Positions 31,335-43,099 of a DNA stretch of 64,000 nt are shown here, piece by piece. A program made the translations under genes and the position numbers. This DNA comes from Narthecium ossifragum. Its lineage: Eukaryota; Streptophyta; Magnoliopsida; Dioscoreales; Nartheciaceae. Where the stretch lies: NCBI GenBank assembly GCA_963920575.1, contig OY986967.1, positions 16,844,094 to 16,908,093 on the forward strand, read 5' to 3'. Under the pieces are notes generated by a model that searched no databases, was not told where the DNA came from, and saw nothing but the letters and a program-made list of their open reading frames with translations. Within the stretch, counting starts at the first letter, position 1; each line of letters begins with the position of its first letter.

Positions 31335-32736
31335 GGGAGGTGATGGCCGGTGAGGCGACGCCGAGAGACGGTGGTGAACTGGGAGGAGCTGGAGGCTGCG
31401 ATGGAGGTCACGATCGAACGGCTTGGTAACCATGATGGGCTGGGCGGTGACCGGGGTCACATGCAAGCGGCCTTTGGGCCGCTACCTTTCCGCAAGGAAG
31501 GTGGCGTGAGGACTAGGCGACGCCGGAGCTGGGGAAGGAGAGGATCGGGTCGGAGCTAGGGAAGGAAAGAAGGGAAAGCGAGAAGCGTAAGAGAGAGGGT
31601 GGCTACGAAAGCGGCTTGGGCAGCTTGGTCGGGTGGGTGTAGCATGCGGGCCGACGGCAGAGTCTTGAGCGTGGGGATGGGGCCAGCGAAGGAGAGAGAA
31701 ATACGAGGCCAGAGAAAAGAGAAAGAAGTGAGAGAGGAAAGAGAAGGGGGAGCGGCTTGGTTGTGAGTGCTATCGGCGACGCACAGCCGGCTTGAAGCGA
31801 GGAGGGCCGGAAGTGAGAGAGAGAGAGAGTAGGGGGCACGAGGGCTAGACCAAGTCGAAGGGTAAAAAACAGTACCCCCAAGGAGGAGGGATCGCCGACA
31901 AGGTCGTAGCCCTGGTCAGGAGCACCATGGAGTAGTTTACTTGGCAGCGAACTCCCTATAATGATCCCTTCGTCAAGAGAACCGAGCTTGGTGGCAGAAG
32001 CTTTTGGGTGGTTTTAATTATTTTTTACTTGATGAACTATAGAGGTATGAGGGCCTTTATTTAGGCATGATACAAGAGACCTAACTAGAGTAGAACGCTG
32101 GCTTACTGACTTTCTACTCAAGTAATAGCCTATTCTAGAATGAGCAGAAAGAGTATTACTATAATTCAGATGACTAAACTTGGAATCAAAAATAAGGAAG
32201 CAACTAATTAGGATTGATGACTAAGTAGGTTAGGAGGGGTGGCAGGTGGGCTCGGCTTGGCCAGCTCCTTGATGGGCCGGCTTGGCAAGCTCCTTGATGG
32301 GCTGGCTCAAGGTGGGTCCGGGTTGGTCTTGGGTTGTGCCTAAGTTTGGTTCCATCTGGTGTGTCGGGTCCGAATTTTGAAGGGTTGAATTTTGGTGCGT
32401 AGCATGACACTATCACCCAATGACATAGTTTCAGCGTCATTGCAACCTAGCTTAGTTCTCTACATCTACCATGTAAACCTATTAATCCATCTGGCTCTAA
32501 CCATGACTAACAATACCACCTGGGTATTGATTGCGGCTCGACGATCATAGAATCTCCAATTAGCAGATGTCACACCATCATCATCAGCTAGCAATGTCGT
32601 GCACATCTTCCAAGTTAAGACAAGCCCTCTTCCCCTACAAGACACGATCCTTGAGGATAAGGACGCTTTTAAGGGGAAGAGAATGTTACCGTCGGTTTCT
32701 GACAGACTGACCCAAAAGGATTGCACCGTCGACCGA
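31335..32736. other. Flank of element B: GC-rich, then AT-rich, possible gypsy 3' end
   Basis: 31335-31895 is a continuation of 22582-23610. Its part from 31600 on is an inverted copy of 34275-34382 joined to 40726-40800. 31900-32460 has no recognised gene. A plus-strand frame near 32627-32690 reads ILEDKDAFKGKRM, which resembles the tail of gypsy integrase ORFs (LEDK motif). This is weak evidence. Confidence 0.35.
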
Positions 32737-34175
32737 TGATGAGTCGCTGAATATTCATAATTAAACCTCTTAATTTACATTTGTTAGCCCAAGAGTGTTT
32801 GTATTTGATAGTTTGTTAATTGATTTCAGGTAATGAAGATTCAAGTTCGAAAATATAGAAAAAGACTAATATGTGGAAATTACGCCGCTCCACTGTCAGT
32901 TTGAAAAGAATTCACCACATTCTCCAGATAAATCCTAAATTCTTGAAATTTGGTGGACTTATAGAAGACTTCACGATGAACAACTTTCATGTTGGACACT
33001 TTGCGATATTCTTGACAAATTAATAACAGTTTTCAAGAATATGAAGATAAACAGATGCTGGGAAATTGATCCGTCGATGCTCAGGAGAATATTCGCCAAA
33101 TATTTCAGATAAGTCCAAATAATGTCAAATCTTTGGAACAGGACAGAAGACTTCCTAATCTACATCTTTCATGTTGAGCATATTTCCAAATTCTGGACGG
33201 GTTGAACCCAGTCGCGACCGGAATAGGTTGTCAGAATTAAACCAGGAAATTCGACTTGCACTAGAGGTCCAACTCAACCCAAAACCCTAATTCCGGGAAT
33301 ACACCTATAAAAAGGTGTTTGCTGGCCGAAAATTGGAGGTCCCCATAAAGAGAAAAGAGAGAATTAGGGTTTGGAAGATTCTCTGGAGAGGATGGAGCTA
33401 CAACGTGGATCCCAATCGTTCTTCATCGAATCAAAGGCTTCCATCACAAAGATGAGTAGCTAATTATATACTTAGGGATCTCATGAAGCTTTAGTAGATC
33501 TTCCTTGTATTTTTCTAGTTAAATATTGAATTCTTTTTCTAGACATGATCTTATAGATTTGGTTTTAATGATAAAAGAGTTAAGGGAACAGAGTTCCTTG
33601 ATGTATTTTTAGTCCTACTTGATTTTGGTGATTGATGGAAGAGATCTATAGGATGGTTTTTATGTGGTTTGTGAATGACCGATGAGATATTTTATGCTTA
33701 GTGACGATAGCTTGTGCTAAGGTTACCCCGAAGACAATCTATGCTAATCGAAGATCAAATATGCCTTTGGAAAACACTCACCTTCTTTTAGGGATTCATG
33801 TAAGCTTAAGAAGCTGTGAATCTATAATGTCTAGATAAGAAAACCAGAGGATAACTAGAGAATACAAGAAGTGAAGCTAAAGTGGATTGAGTAATCCCTA
33901 GGGTTTCTCTCATTAATATATTTTAATCTTTTTAGATCGCTTTCTTAATTAGTTTTAATTAATCAGTTTCTAAAATCCAAATCAATCCTTTTCACTTTAG
34001 GTTTAGAGTTCCGAGATTTGATTCTGATTTCTCCTTCGTAATCAAAGTTTCCCTGTGGTTCGATCCCGTATTCCATCTCTATTCTACCCATAGTTTAGTA
34101 TTTTGAATAAGGGTTTATAAATTTTATTCTTGATTGAGTTTACAACATTTTTAACGACGCGTTTATAAGCGATCA
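32737..34175 (+). mobile_element. Family-E solo LTR
   Basis: 1439 bp, TGATGAGTCGC to AAGCGATCA, with exact target duplication ACCGA (32732-32736 and 34176-34180). It is homologous to the LTRs of element E on the opposite strand. TATA-like CTATAAAAAGG lies near 33308. Confidence 0.92.
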
Positions 34176-34972
34176 ACCGACGAGAATATATTTGGCCTCC
34201 CAAGTCACCTCTTGGGGCTCTTGACAAAGTTCCAACCGTGTAAATCACTGGAGAGAGTTGCTGGCTATCCCGTCTTCTCCGAGTACTGGTTTTTTCTCTT
34301 TCACCTTGCTTTAGCTCTAGTGTTTCCCACTTCTCTTTCTCTCTATTCCAGCCCCCAACTTCAAGTCGGTTGTGAGCCGCCGTGTCACACCCCGACCCAG
34401 AAAACCCATCCGGTCTGGAGCATGAGGGATCTAAACATGTTCAATTCACCTCTAGCGCATTTATATAACAATTATCACAACTAATTTGAACAATTCTATC
34501 AAAAGGGCAGTATAGCAATTTCTAATAAACTACTATCTATAATAGTTCCCGATTAACATCAAAGTAAGCAAGATTACATAATTATACAAACCTCAGAGTT
34601 ATACAATTTTCTCCTCGAATAATGATTTATAAACATCTAATCCTCGAAAAGGGAAATTATACATTTAATACATCTGTCAAAAGTAATTTATAAGAAAATG
34701 AACTGCTGGAGCTGCCAACACCTCAGGATCCTCGAGCGCCTCCTGAAGTCACTGCGCCACCAAAAGCTGATCCGCAAGAAGCTACGAAAGCGTTGGCGCT
34801 TACACCTACAAACGCAGCCCGGATAGGAGTGAGCAACAAATCTCATTAGGGTTCTAATCTACATCACTCATAAAGGAAAGTGAAGAGTAAAGTCCCATGT
34901 TCCAACCTTTATGCTTCTAATGCAAACAATTGCACGCAATGATCATACTCACAAAGATAAGATTTCAGACAT

Positions 34973-36320
34973 TGATGTCTCACGAAATGATGTCGTTAAA
35001 TCGTATACAATCCACAATTTAGAAATATATATATATATATCCTTATTCGAAACTAAACTAATAGAATAGAATAGTGATGAAATACGGGGTCGGTCCATAG
35101 GGAAAATTTTGATTTAAACAATGAAGGCGAAATTAAATCTCAAGACTCTAATCCTAAAGCAGTGAAGGGTTTATTGGATTTTGGAAACTGATTAATTAAA
35201 ACTAATTAAGGAAGCAATATAAAAAGATTAAAACAGATCAATGAGAGAAAACTTAGGGATTACTCAATCCGCTTTAGTTTCACTTCATGTATTCTCTAGC
35301 TATCCTCTTGCTTTCTTATCTAAACATTATAGATTCATAACTTCTAAAGCTTAAATGAATCCCTAAAAGAAGGTAAGTGTTTTTAAAAGATATACTTTAT
35401 CTTCGATTAGCATAGCTTGTCTTCGGGGTAACCTTAAGACAACCTATCGTCACTAAGCATAAAGTATCTCATCGGATATTAACAAATCACATTAAAACTA
35501 TCTTATGGATCACTACAGTCAATCACAGAAATCCTATAGGCCTAAAAATACGTTAAGGAATTCTATTCCTTAAACTCTATTAACATTAAAATCAAATCCA
35601 TAAGATCATGTCTTGAACAAAATACAAGATTCAAACTAGAACAATACAGAGAAGATATCCTAGAGCTTCATGAGATTCCTAAGTACATGAATTAGCCACT
35701 CATCCTAGTGATGGAAGCCATAGATTTGATGAAGAACAATAGGGATCCACGCCTTGACTACACCATCTTCAAAAACCCTATTCCACTCTTTTTCCTCTAT
35801 GTTGGTCTCCAATTTTCGGCCGGAAAACCTTCTTTTTTAGAGAGAAACTTCCCAAAGCATTAGACTTCAAGTAGGACTTTAATATCTAAAATTTCTGAAA
35901 TTAGATTTCCGCCCGACCGATTGATCGTCCATATGACCGATCGATCGTTACTATTCACCGATCAATCGTCCGTATGACCGATGGATCATCTAGACTGGTT
36001 TCTTTTGCCAACTTTATCTCGCTAATTCTTGAACTTCTCCATGGAATTTGGCAAAGCTTTCAACATGAAAGCTGTTCATCTCAATGTCTTCTAGTAGTTC
36101 TCCAAATTTCAATAATTTAGGGATTTTCTAAAAATTGTGGCGAATTCTTTTCAAACTGACAACGAAGCAGCATATTTTCAGCATATTAACCTTTTTCTCT
36201 ATTTTCTATTTTGAATCTTTATTAAACCTGAAATCAACTAACAAACTATTAAATACAAACACTCTCGGGCTAACAAAGATAAGTTAAGGGGTTTAACTAT
36301 GGATATTTTGTGACTCATCA
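34973..36320 (-). mobile_element. Family-E solo LTR, diverged
   Basis: 1348 bp, minus orientation, starting TGATGAGTCAC at 36320 and ending near 34973. It is colinear with the element E LTRs. It carries GATCGATC-type palindromes (35920-35990) that the element E LTRs lack. The flanks GACAT and GGTAT differ by two transitions, so the target duplication is decayed or absent. Contains (AT)n at 35020-35040. Confidence 0.8.
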
Positions 36321-36448
36321 GGTATGCAACAAGATGTCACAACAATATACAAGACTTGGCGTAGCATACAACTTGCCAAAAAGGTAGACATAGCAAAGGT
36401 CTAAGCAACAACTAAATATTACAATATTTTAACGGCGTCCACAGGCCG

Positions 36449-38204
36449 TGATGAGTGCATGAAAGTGCACTCTGAACAGTCTTATAACCATCTCAATTGC
36501 TAGATTATTATCCTTAATCAGCATCTTTATTACTATTTTTATACTTTGATATGCTTCACATAGCTGTTTGGAAAATGCAGGAAATTGGGGCTAAAAGAAG
36601 CTGAAAAGAGTACATGGATCAACTTCAAAAATTAATCTGTACCTGCTCATGAAGAACCAGATGATGTGCCACATATGGTTGGAAAGATTTTGAAGTCTAG
36701 ATTCTGGAGAATTTTACGGTTCGTGATTCCGAGTTTCCTAGAGGAAGTTACGGCAAATTTAGTACCGATGGCGCAGTCTGAAGGGCAGAACCAAAAATAA
36801 GCTGAAAGTCCGATCGATCCGCCGATCGATCGGACCACGCAGAAACGTGACAGAACATGTATTTTTCAGCCATAAGGGGTCCGATCGATCCCTCCATCGC
36901 TCCTACGGGGTCCGATCGATCCGACACCAATGGTCCGATCGATCGGACTCGGGAAAAGCCAAAAACAGCGGATTTTTATGCAACCGATCGATCCAACACC
37001 CATAGTTCGATCGATCGGACTTGGGAATTAAAGGTTGACAGAACGTATGCTTTCTAGAGGAGCACAGTTCGATCGATCCATCCATTGATCGGACTCGGGC
37101 GTAAATAGAAGTTGAAGATTTTAATGAGACCGATCGATCCAACATCCCGAAGAGGATCGATCGAACGTTCCTAGTGAATTAAATCAACGGGTTAGATCAA
37201 ATCCGTTGATGGAGAGACTTTGGGGCTATAAATAGGACTCTTTCTAGGGTTTGAGGGGGACTTCTTGGACGTTTTTGGAGGCTCTTTTCTGGACGTTTCT
37301 CAAGGGAAAAAGATGGAGGAATTTTCATCCATGGCCGAGTAATCCGCGGGCATGGCGGACGGATGATCTAGCGAGGATTAGGGTTTCTTCTCCAACAATG
37401 GTTTATAGTTTTTAATCTTCATTGTTAAACTCTTTTCTATGTATTGGATCTTCAAATATTATTTTTAGATTATAGATTTCTATGTGGATGATTAATATTA
37501 TGAATCCAGTCATGCTTCTTTCATGATCTTATAATCCCATAGTCTTCTCTTTTGATTCTCCTACCGAGTCTTGCGAGACCTTTGCTATACATTGCCCATA
37601 GTGACAGCCGGTATTGTATATTCTTAGGGATCTGGTAAGACAAGGTTGGGGCTCTATCCCGTGTAATCTTTGCTATGCATTGCCGATTGTGAAAGTTGGT
37701 ATTGTGTATTCTTAGATATCCGGTTACATAGAGTTAAGGCTTTGTCCCGATGAACTTTTGCTGCGCGTTGCTTGTAGTGACAGCCGGTATCGTGTATTCT
37801 TAGGTTTGGTTGGATGAAGTTAGAACTATAAAAAGGAAGAACCAATCGTAGAAAGAGACATTTATATATTTTATCAGATTCATAATTCTATATCTTCCGG
37901 TTAAGGTGATTGGGATGTGAATCCCTTAACTGAGTGCCATATGAACCATTGAGAAGAGAAGAACCCAAATCCGAGTGACGTGATTCCTGAAGCCTAGCCT
38001 CATTCAAATCCTGATTTCTTTCGTTAACTTTATCTTACCATTACATCTTCGATCTATTTTCTTAACTTTCATCGCTCTTGATTGTTTTCAATTCATTGTT
38101 ATCTGTGTTTCTGGATCTTTCCTGCTTGTCTCTCTGTGGGATTCGACCTCTCTTATGCTGTACTGCACCGCGACCGCTGTGCGTGACACATTTGAGCGAC
38201 ATTA
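36449..38204 (+). mobile_element. Family-B solo LTR
   Basis: 1756 bp with exact target duplication GGCCG (36444-36448, 38205-38209). It starts TGATGAGTGCATG and ends GAGCGACATTA, the last dinucleotide CA being mutated to TA. ACGG box 37183-37206 and TATA box 37226-37235 follow a run of GATCGATC palindromes (36790-37160). Confidence 0.92.
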
Positions 38205-39059
38205 GGCCGTTAACAAGCAACTACATATCAATCTAAATTTCGGCAATATGATAGCATAAACGACCGTCAACCGAAATTTCTGCAACCGGGCACACCCCCG
38301 GCCAACAAATACAACAATTATAATAATATATACACAGGGCACAACTCAAGCCCTTAATTCTACTAAACATTACCGAGGGTCACCGTTAGCCCACAAAACA
38401 GTAAAGGGCACAACGTCGGCCCATTTAACTATCTAAACATCCCAAGGGGCATGACTCCCTTGGTTTAACCATGGGCCTCACATAGGGCATAATTATAAAT
38501 ATATAATGCATATATATAATTAACATCTATAGCATGGCATGTTCCTCAAATTAAAAGCTACTTAAGCAATTAACCGTCTAAAAGTTATGAATTCGAATAT
38601 ACTAATCCTAGATATCACTAGGAACACTAATTTCATCATTCAAGAGGAAAAAGCATGTTTAATCATCGACAAATCCAAAGAAATCATCAAATTCAGTTAC
38701 TACAATAACCCTAAGTTAGAAACGATGAAATCTTGTCAAAACGACATCCAAACGACGTCGAAATTGAAATCAAACTCAATCAGATATTGAATTGCATGGT
38801 AGGAACATCATGTCCAAGAATTGATATAATGGAAGTCTAATTTCCACTTAATTAAGTAAGGGGTTTTAACAGTTTGATACCCTCTAATTTGCCCTAATAT
38901 AACTCTGGTACCATCTATTTTGAATAATATCAATTTCGTACCCTCACGTTACAAACACGGTCGATTTATTACCCTCCCGTCAGACGGCGTTAGTCTCTTT
39001 CACCCAGAACCGCTCATCGTGCCATGCACGTGAGCCGTTTCCTTACTCAGAAAGTGGTA

Positions 39060-39245
39060 TTTTGGTGAGAAGTGGTATTCTGGTGTGTGAGAGAGAGAGG
39101 AGAGGAGAGAGAGAACCAGAGAAGAGAGAGTGAGTGAGGAGAGGAGAGAGAAGAGAGAGGAGATCACCATCTCGACGCCAGACCTCGACATCGCAGTTTA
39201 TTAGGAGAGGAGAGGAGAGAGAAGAGAGAGAGAGTGAGTAAGTGA
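39060..39245. repeat. GA-rich low-complexity tract
   Basis: Interrupted runs of gagaga around a short unique segment. Part of a possible small insertion (from about 38860) in the minus-strand family-D LTR. Short ORFs here are not supported. Confidence 0.75.
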
Positions 39246-39729
39246 GTAACTAATTTCACAATTTCAGTTTCAAAGCAGTTTATTAGGAAATTCATCATAA
39301 TTCATATATAAATCCAAAAATCATAATTCATATATGGAAAGTTTATTATGATCTATTAACTTTCATCTTAAAAGTTACTCGAGATCATGCTCACACAGCT
39401 CAGAAATCGAGCTTGAGCTTAGTTGTTCATCAAAGAATAGAAAACCGACAAAATCCGAGAAAAACTTGCTAAAATCCGGATAAAACCACTATCAAATCGC
39501 ATGAGGCTTCAATCAGTTACTAAGCATGCAACAAAGAACTAGTTAGTGCAAAGAATGGATTAACCAACCAAACCCTAACTTTTACTTAAACGGAGGTTTG
39601 AGGTACAAACCATACTTTGTTTTGCCTATCTAGCCGTAATCCCTAGATTAAGAGAAAACCCCCAAACCAACTCAAGTAGGTAGAAACCTACCGCAAACAC
39701 AAACCTCGGCTGATTCCCTGAAAAACACT

Positions 39730-39940
39730 AATCAAAACCACTGAAACTGCCACGCTCTGGCAAGAGGATCACTCGCCACTGGGCTGACGAACCTGACGAG
39801 CCTGGTGAACCTAGCTGCATACTGCGCCACTGACTACGTATCCTGGGAGATGCTGAGGTACTCCCGAATCAAGGCCTGACGCGCACTCTGAGGGAAGTAC
39901 GCGTCAAGAAAAGATGAACGGAACGTGAGAGATGCGGATC
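39730..39940 (-). pseudogene. Chromovirus-type gag fragment
   Basis: On the minus strand a frame reads FLDAYFPQSARQALIREYL, then a stop, then VAQYAARFTRLVRFV. This matches the Retrotrans_gag core of Tekay-like chromoviruses (YFP...R...EF, VAQY...F..L.RF). It is immediately followed by a plus-strand LTR end, so the segment is rearranged. Confidence 0.65.
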
Positions 39941-39989
39941 TTTGAATCTACTCGCAGACCCAACCGGTTTCATAATTTTCGGATTTTCC

Positions 39990-40214
39990 TATGATTTGTT
40001 ATGAATTTTCTACGGATGGGCTGCGTTGCAGCAATTAAAGGTAATCAGTGAGATTAGAGGTTGTTGATTATTGTTTTATTAAGGGTGCTTTATAAATTGT
40101 TTAAGGAGACCAGTAGATTAGAGGGAACCCCTCGCCAAAAAATTTTCCGCATTAGTTAGGTTCCAATTTGCGTCGCCCGACCCGGTTGGGTCTTCGCGGG
40201 TCGGGGCGCGACAC
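39990..40214 (+). mobile_element. 3' end fragment of a family-D LTR
   Basis: TAGAGGGAACCC up to GGTCGGGGCGCGACA matches 46790-46916 closely. It lies in opposite orientation to the family-D LTR that surrounds it. Confidence 0.75.
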
Positions 40215-40725
40215 TGCTTAATCCGGTCCAAATCCACTCCAAGATCTCTCTCTCCGCCGCTGCAGTCGCCTTCAAGCTCGCCGGGAGTCGCCAGGGTCAT
40301 CCGAAGTCCGCCAGGAGCCGTCCGACGTCGAGCTTCCCTCGCGGCGGGAAGAGGGAAAAGAAGAAAAGAGAAGAAGAGAAAGGGGATCGGGTGGAGGAAA
40401 GAAAGAGAAGGGGACAGAGGATGAGGGTATTTATACTAAATTTATATTTGATCTCGGCCGTCCGTTTTAATCTTTTCCGATCGAACTCCGATCTTCCGAT
40501 CGAGAGCGCCTATAAAGATCTAATCAATCACATACATCAATCCAAGGCAATGTGTGCATTATGCGGTTGTGAAATCGACTGATAAGGTGAAATTTACCAA
40601 ATTGCCCTTGGGTCTCAAGACAAACATTGCGATCACCCGATCGCACTCAACGCGAAGAAAACCCAACCGGACCCGCGGGCCCGACCTACGCGGTCGAGCT
40701 AGGTATAGAGGTACATGTCCGTGCA

Positions 40726-41160
40726 CGACGTGGACACCGCTGCGGTTGAGGCCGCCCCCTTCTCTTTCTCCTCTCTCTCTCCCTTCCCTTCTATGCTCCG
40801 GCCTCCTCCTTTCTCTTTCCTCCGCCGGCCCAAGCGCCCAAGCTGGCCCCGACTTCGGCCGCCCACGCAATCCGCCTACCTCGCCAGCCGGCCCCTCCCC
40901 TCCCCTCCCACCACCCTTTCTCTTCTAAACATATGTCCTAGTTACCCTATAACTACTCTTCGTCCCCTTCCTCCAAACCATAACCATAATCATAATCCTA
41001 GTTTTCCTTCCTCCTACCCTCTTCTCCGCTACGTCATCCCCACCTGAGAGTTCTTTTGCCGGATAAGGACGTCAAAGGCCACGAGTAAAACTTTTCTGAC
41101 GGTACCGATAAAATCGCACAAAATAACCAATTTATACACATATTGGCATTTAAGTATTTT
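40726..41160. other. CT-rich unassigned sequence left of the BAHD gene
   Basis: Pyrimidine-rich. The first part continues the sequence interrupted at 34382 and mirrors 31600-31780. Short Pro/Ser-rich frames are low complexity. No gene supported. Confidence 0.45.
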
Positions 41161-41352
41161 ACATAATTTGCAAAAGAAAAAAAGAAGTTGATGGACACAC
41201 ATACGGGATCAGCCTTTTGTTGGATTTCAAGATCTCTGAATGCTTCCGGAATGAAACATCACTGGGCTGTCCGGAATACCAATTCCTAATAACAAATGGT
41301 GAATTATTTCTTGCAATAAAGGCGATGTCGTTGTCCAAGTGATTTGCTCCAT

Positions 41353-42726
41353 TTAGGCAATGCAAACGACCGCCATGAACTCCTCGTTTTCCAACAGCGA
41401 ACTCATTGCCGCCGACGAGAGGCACAACTCCACCGCAATGCTCCCCTCCTCCGGTCCTGGGTACACCGTCGCCTTTCCGTCCATCTTGTTCCCCGACCCA
41501 CTTCGCACCGCCACGGGCCTCCCCCATCCGAAGTCATTCCCGTACACATCAAAGCTTGGCGAGCTGCTGGTCGTCAGGCGTCGCGCTAGGTCACGCCCGT
41601 AAATAAAGTATGGATTCTGCGGCCAAGATGCCAGCATCGCACGCACTTCCTCGTCCTTGTACTCCGCAACCGCCTGGTTGAGCTGCCATGCTGCCCAGCC
41701 GAGCCCACCTTCTCTCAGTTGCCCCGCCGTCGTCTTCGCTGCCGCTCCAAGCACTGCGTTACCGACGTAAGCTTTGGGCAGCGGCGGGTTCAACCTCGAC
41801 CTGTTCCCAACGAGCACCGTGTAGGTCGTCTCTTCCTCTGGATCGAAGCATCGGGCGCGCGTCACTGACTGCCAGATGTGGGCGAGAAGAGATTGGAGCG
41901 ATGATATGCGAGCGGTTCCCATCTCAGCGTTGGCTTTGCTTTTGAGCTTCCTAATGGAAGCCGCTGGGAAATTAAAGAAACACTCTCTAACTTGAGAAGG
42001 GTACCTGGGCCTTATGATGAAGTCCTTTGGATCGCTATAAGGTAGATGAATTGGGGGAGGACTCGAATCGAGAAACCACCTATTGAAAACCGGAGTTTGT
42101 CGAACTTGGTCCAGGCCGCAGCGCGATATCTCCGACCAAGAGTTCATGAAATACCAGAAGAAGGTGCCGTCGCCGACGACGTGGTTCAGGGAGCATCCGA
42201 CGAAGACGCCGTCAGACAATTCGGTGACTTGCACGCCGAGGAGGGGCAAGGAGTGCCCGTCGTGGCAGATGGCGCCGTCGAGAGGAAAGAACGACCGGAC
42301 CATGGGAGGGACGTCGTGACCGGCGACTATGTCAGAGACTTTGACGTTTGGGGCGGAGGCATGGATGAACTCGGCTCCCTCGTCGTTGCAGTCGAGAAAG
42401 ATGGATAGGGACAGCGGGGTGGTGTGGTGGTTGACGGTGGCGAGGCGGCCGGCTAAGGGGTAGAATTGGGTGAGGGATTTGGTGAAGGAGGATAGGAGAG
42501 TGGAAACGATGGAGCTGTGAGATCCATCACCTTGCTGTTGTTGGGATTGGTGTGGATTGTAGGAGAAGAGGAGGCCCTTTTGGATGTATTCTATTGAGAG
42601 CACCATGAGATCCCATGGAGTGAGATGGATTGTGGTGTGTCTTTCTCCTCCGGCTCCGGTTATCGGCGGAGGACGGACGGTTTGTTTAGAGAGGATAAGA
42701 ACATCGCTATTGGTGGCCATGGCCAT
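41353..42726 (-). CDS. BAHD-family acyltransferase
   Basis: An uninterrupted single-exon frame of 457 codons, the usual BAHD length. It transfers an acyl group from a CoA thioester to an alcohol or amine in the cytosol; the substrate cannot be told. The catalytic HXXXD motif is H182-V-V-G-D186 (NHVVGDG). The structural DFGWG motif is at 398-402 (NDFGWGRP). The N-terminal HTTIHLTPWDL and YIQKGLLF text is typical of the clade of uncharacterised acetyltransferases like Arabidopsis At3g50280 (related to EPS1). Met1 is chosen because ATGGCCATGG lies 58 nt downstream of a TATA-like sequence. No stop, shift or missing motif is seen. It is the only intact host gene in the window, isolated among retrotransposons. 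Confidence 0.93.
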   Translation of the reverse strand: MAMATNSDVLILSKQTVRPPPITGAGGERHTTIHLTPWDLMVLSIEYIQKGLLFSYNPHQSQQQQGDGSHSSIVSTLLSSFTKSLTQFYPLAGRLATVNHHTTPLSLSIFLDCNDEGAEFIHASAPNVKVSDIVAGHDVPPMVRSFFPLDGAICHDGHSLPLLGVQVTELSDGVFVGCSLNHVVGDGTFFWYFMNSWSEISRCGLDQVRQTPVFNRWFLDSSPPPIHLPYSDPKDFIIRPRYPSQVRECFFNFPAASIRKLKSKANAEMGTARISSLQSLLAHIWQSVTRARCFDPEEETTYTVLVGNRSRLNPPLPKAYVGNAVLGAAAKTTAGQLREGGLGWAAWQLNQAVAEYKDEEVRAMLASWPQNPYFIYGRDLARRLTTSSSPSFDVYGNDFGWGRPVAVRSGSGNKMDGKATVYPGPEEGSIAVELCLSSAAMSSLLENEEFMAVVCIA

Positions 42727-42783
42727 TTCCCAGTGGTTGTGTGTGTGATTCTCTCATTTGTCACTCGTGAGACAAAGTAGCGC

Positions 42784-42793
42784 ATTATAATAA
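42784..42793 (-). promoter_or_regulatory. TATA-like element of the BAHD gene
   Basis: TTATTATAAT on the minus strand, 58 nt before the ATG at 42726. It would imply a short leader of about 25-30 nt. Support is by position and composition only. Confidence 0.4.
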
Positions 42794-43099
42794 GCCGCTG
42801 GTTCCATTATTGATGGTTCCATTATCTATATTATATTGCGTTTGGCAGTCCACTCTGGATGTCCCACCTAAATTCATCCATGTTTACTGTGATCACTGAC
42901 ATCTCGATCACAACATCCTCCCAGGAGTTGTTGGAGTTATTAAAGCTGATTTTATTTTGATAATGTTAATATATAAAAGATAATAAAATATTTATTTTAT
43001 ATTTAGTTTCTTTAATTTGAAAGTGATTAAATTCAAAATTTAGAAGTTTATAAATTGACAATCAATATGAAGGTTGACTGCGAGGTGGCACGGATGATG

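Larger units (their letters stand above)
34383..40725 (-). mobile_element. Family-D LTR, minus strand, split by nested insertions
   Basis: The left end TGTCACACCCCGACCC is the inverted family-D terminus. The right end lies at about 40725, just past the caaattgccctt phrase (40598) that sits near the start of these LTRs. The flanks read CGCCG (34378-34382) and CGACG (40726-40730), a probable target duplication with one mismatch. Inside lie two solo LTRs (34973-36320, 36449-38204), a GA-rich stretch and a scrambled gag/LTR segment (39730-40215). TATA box at 40428-40437 and ACGG-type box at 40446-40464. Confidence 0.7.

Noticed and set aside
32541..32735. Gypsy polyprotein tail as a separate gene remnant
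   Set aside because: Only a short LEDK-like stretch with a stop upstream. Mentioned in the region entry but too weak to call.
34973..36320. Exact target duplication for this solo LTR
   Set aside because: The flanks are GACAT and GGTAT. Two differences mean I cannot claim a true duplication.
40726..41047. Pro/Ser-rich plus-strand ORF as a secreted protein gene
   Set aside because: Pyrimidine-rich low complexity, with no convincing signal peptide; it continues a repeated sequence interrupted by an LTR.
41360..42408. Plus-strand frames opposite the BAHD gene
   Set aside because: They are antisense shadows of a high-GC coding exon. The minus frame has all family motifs.
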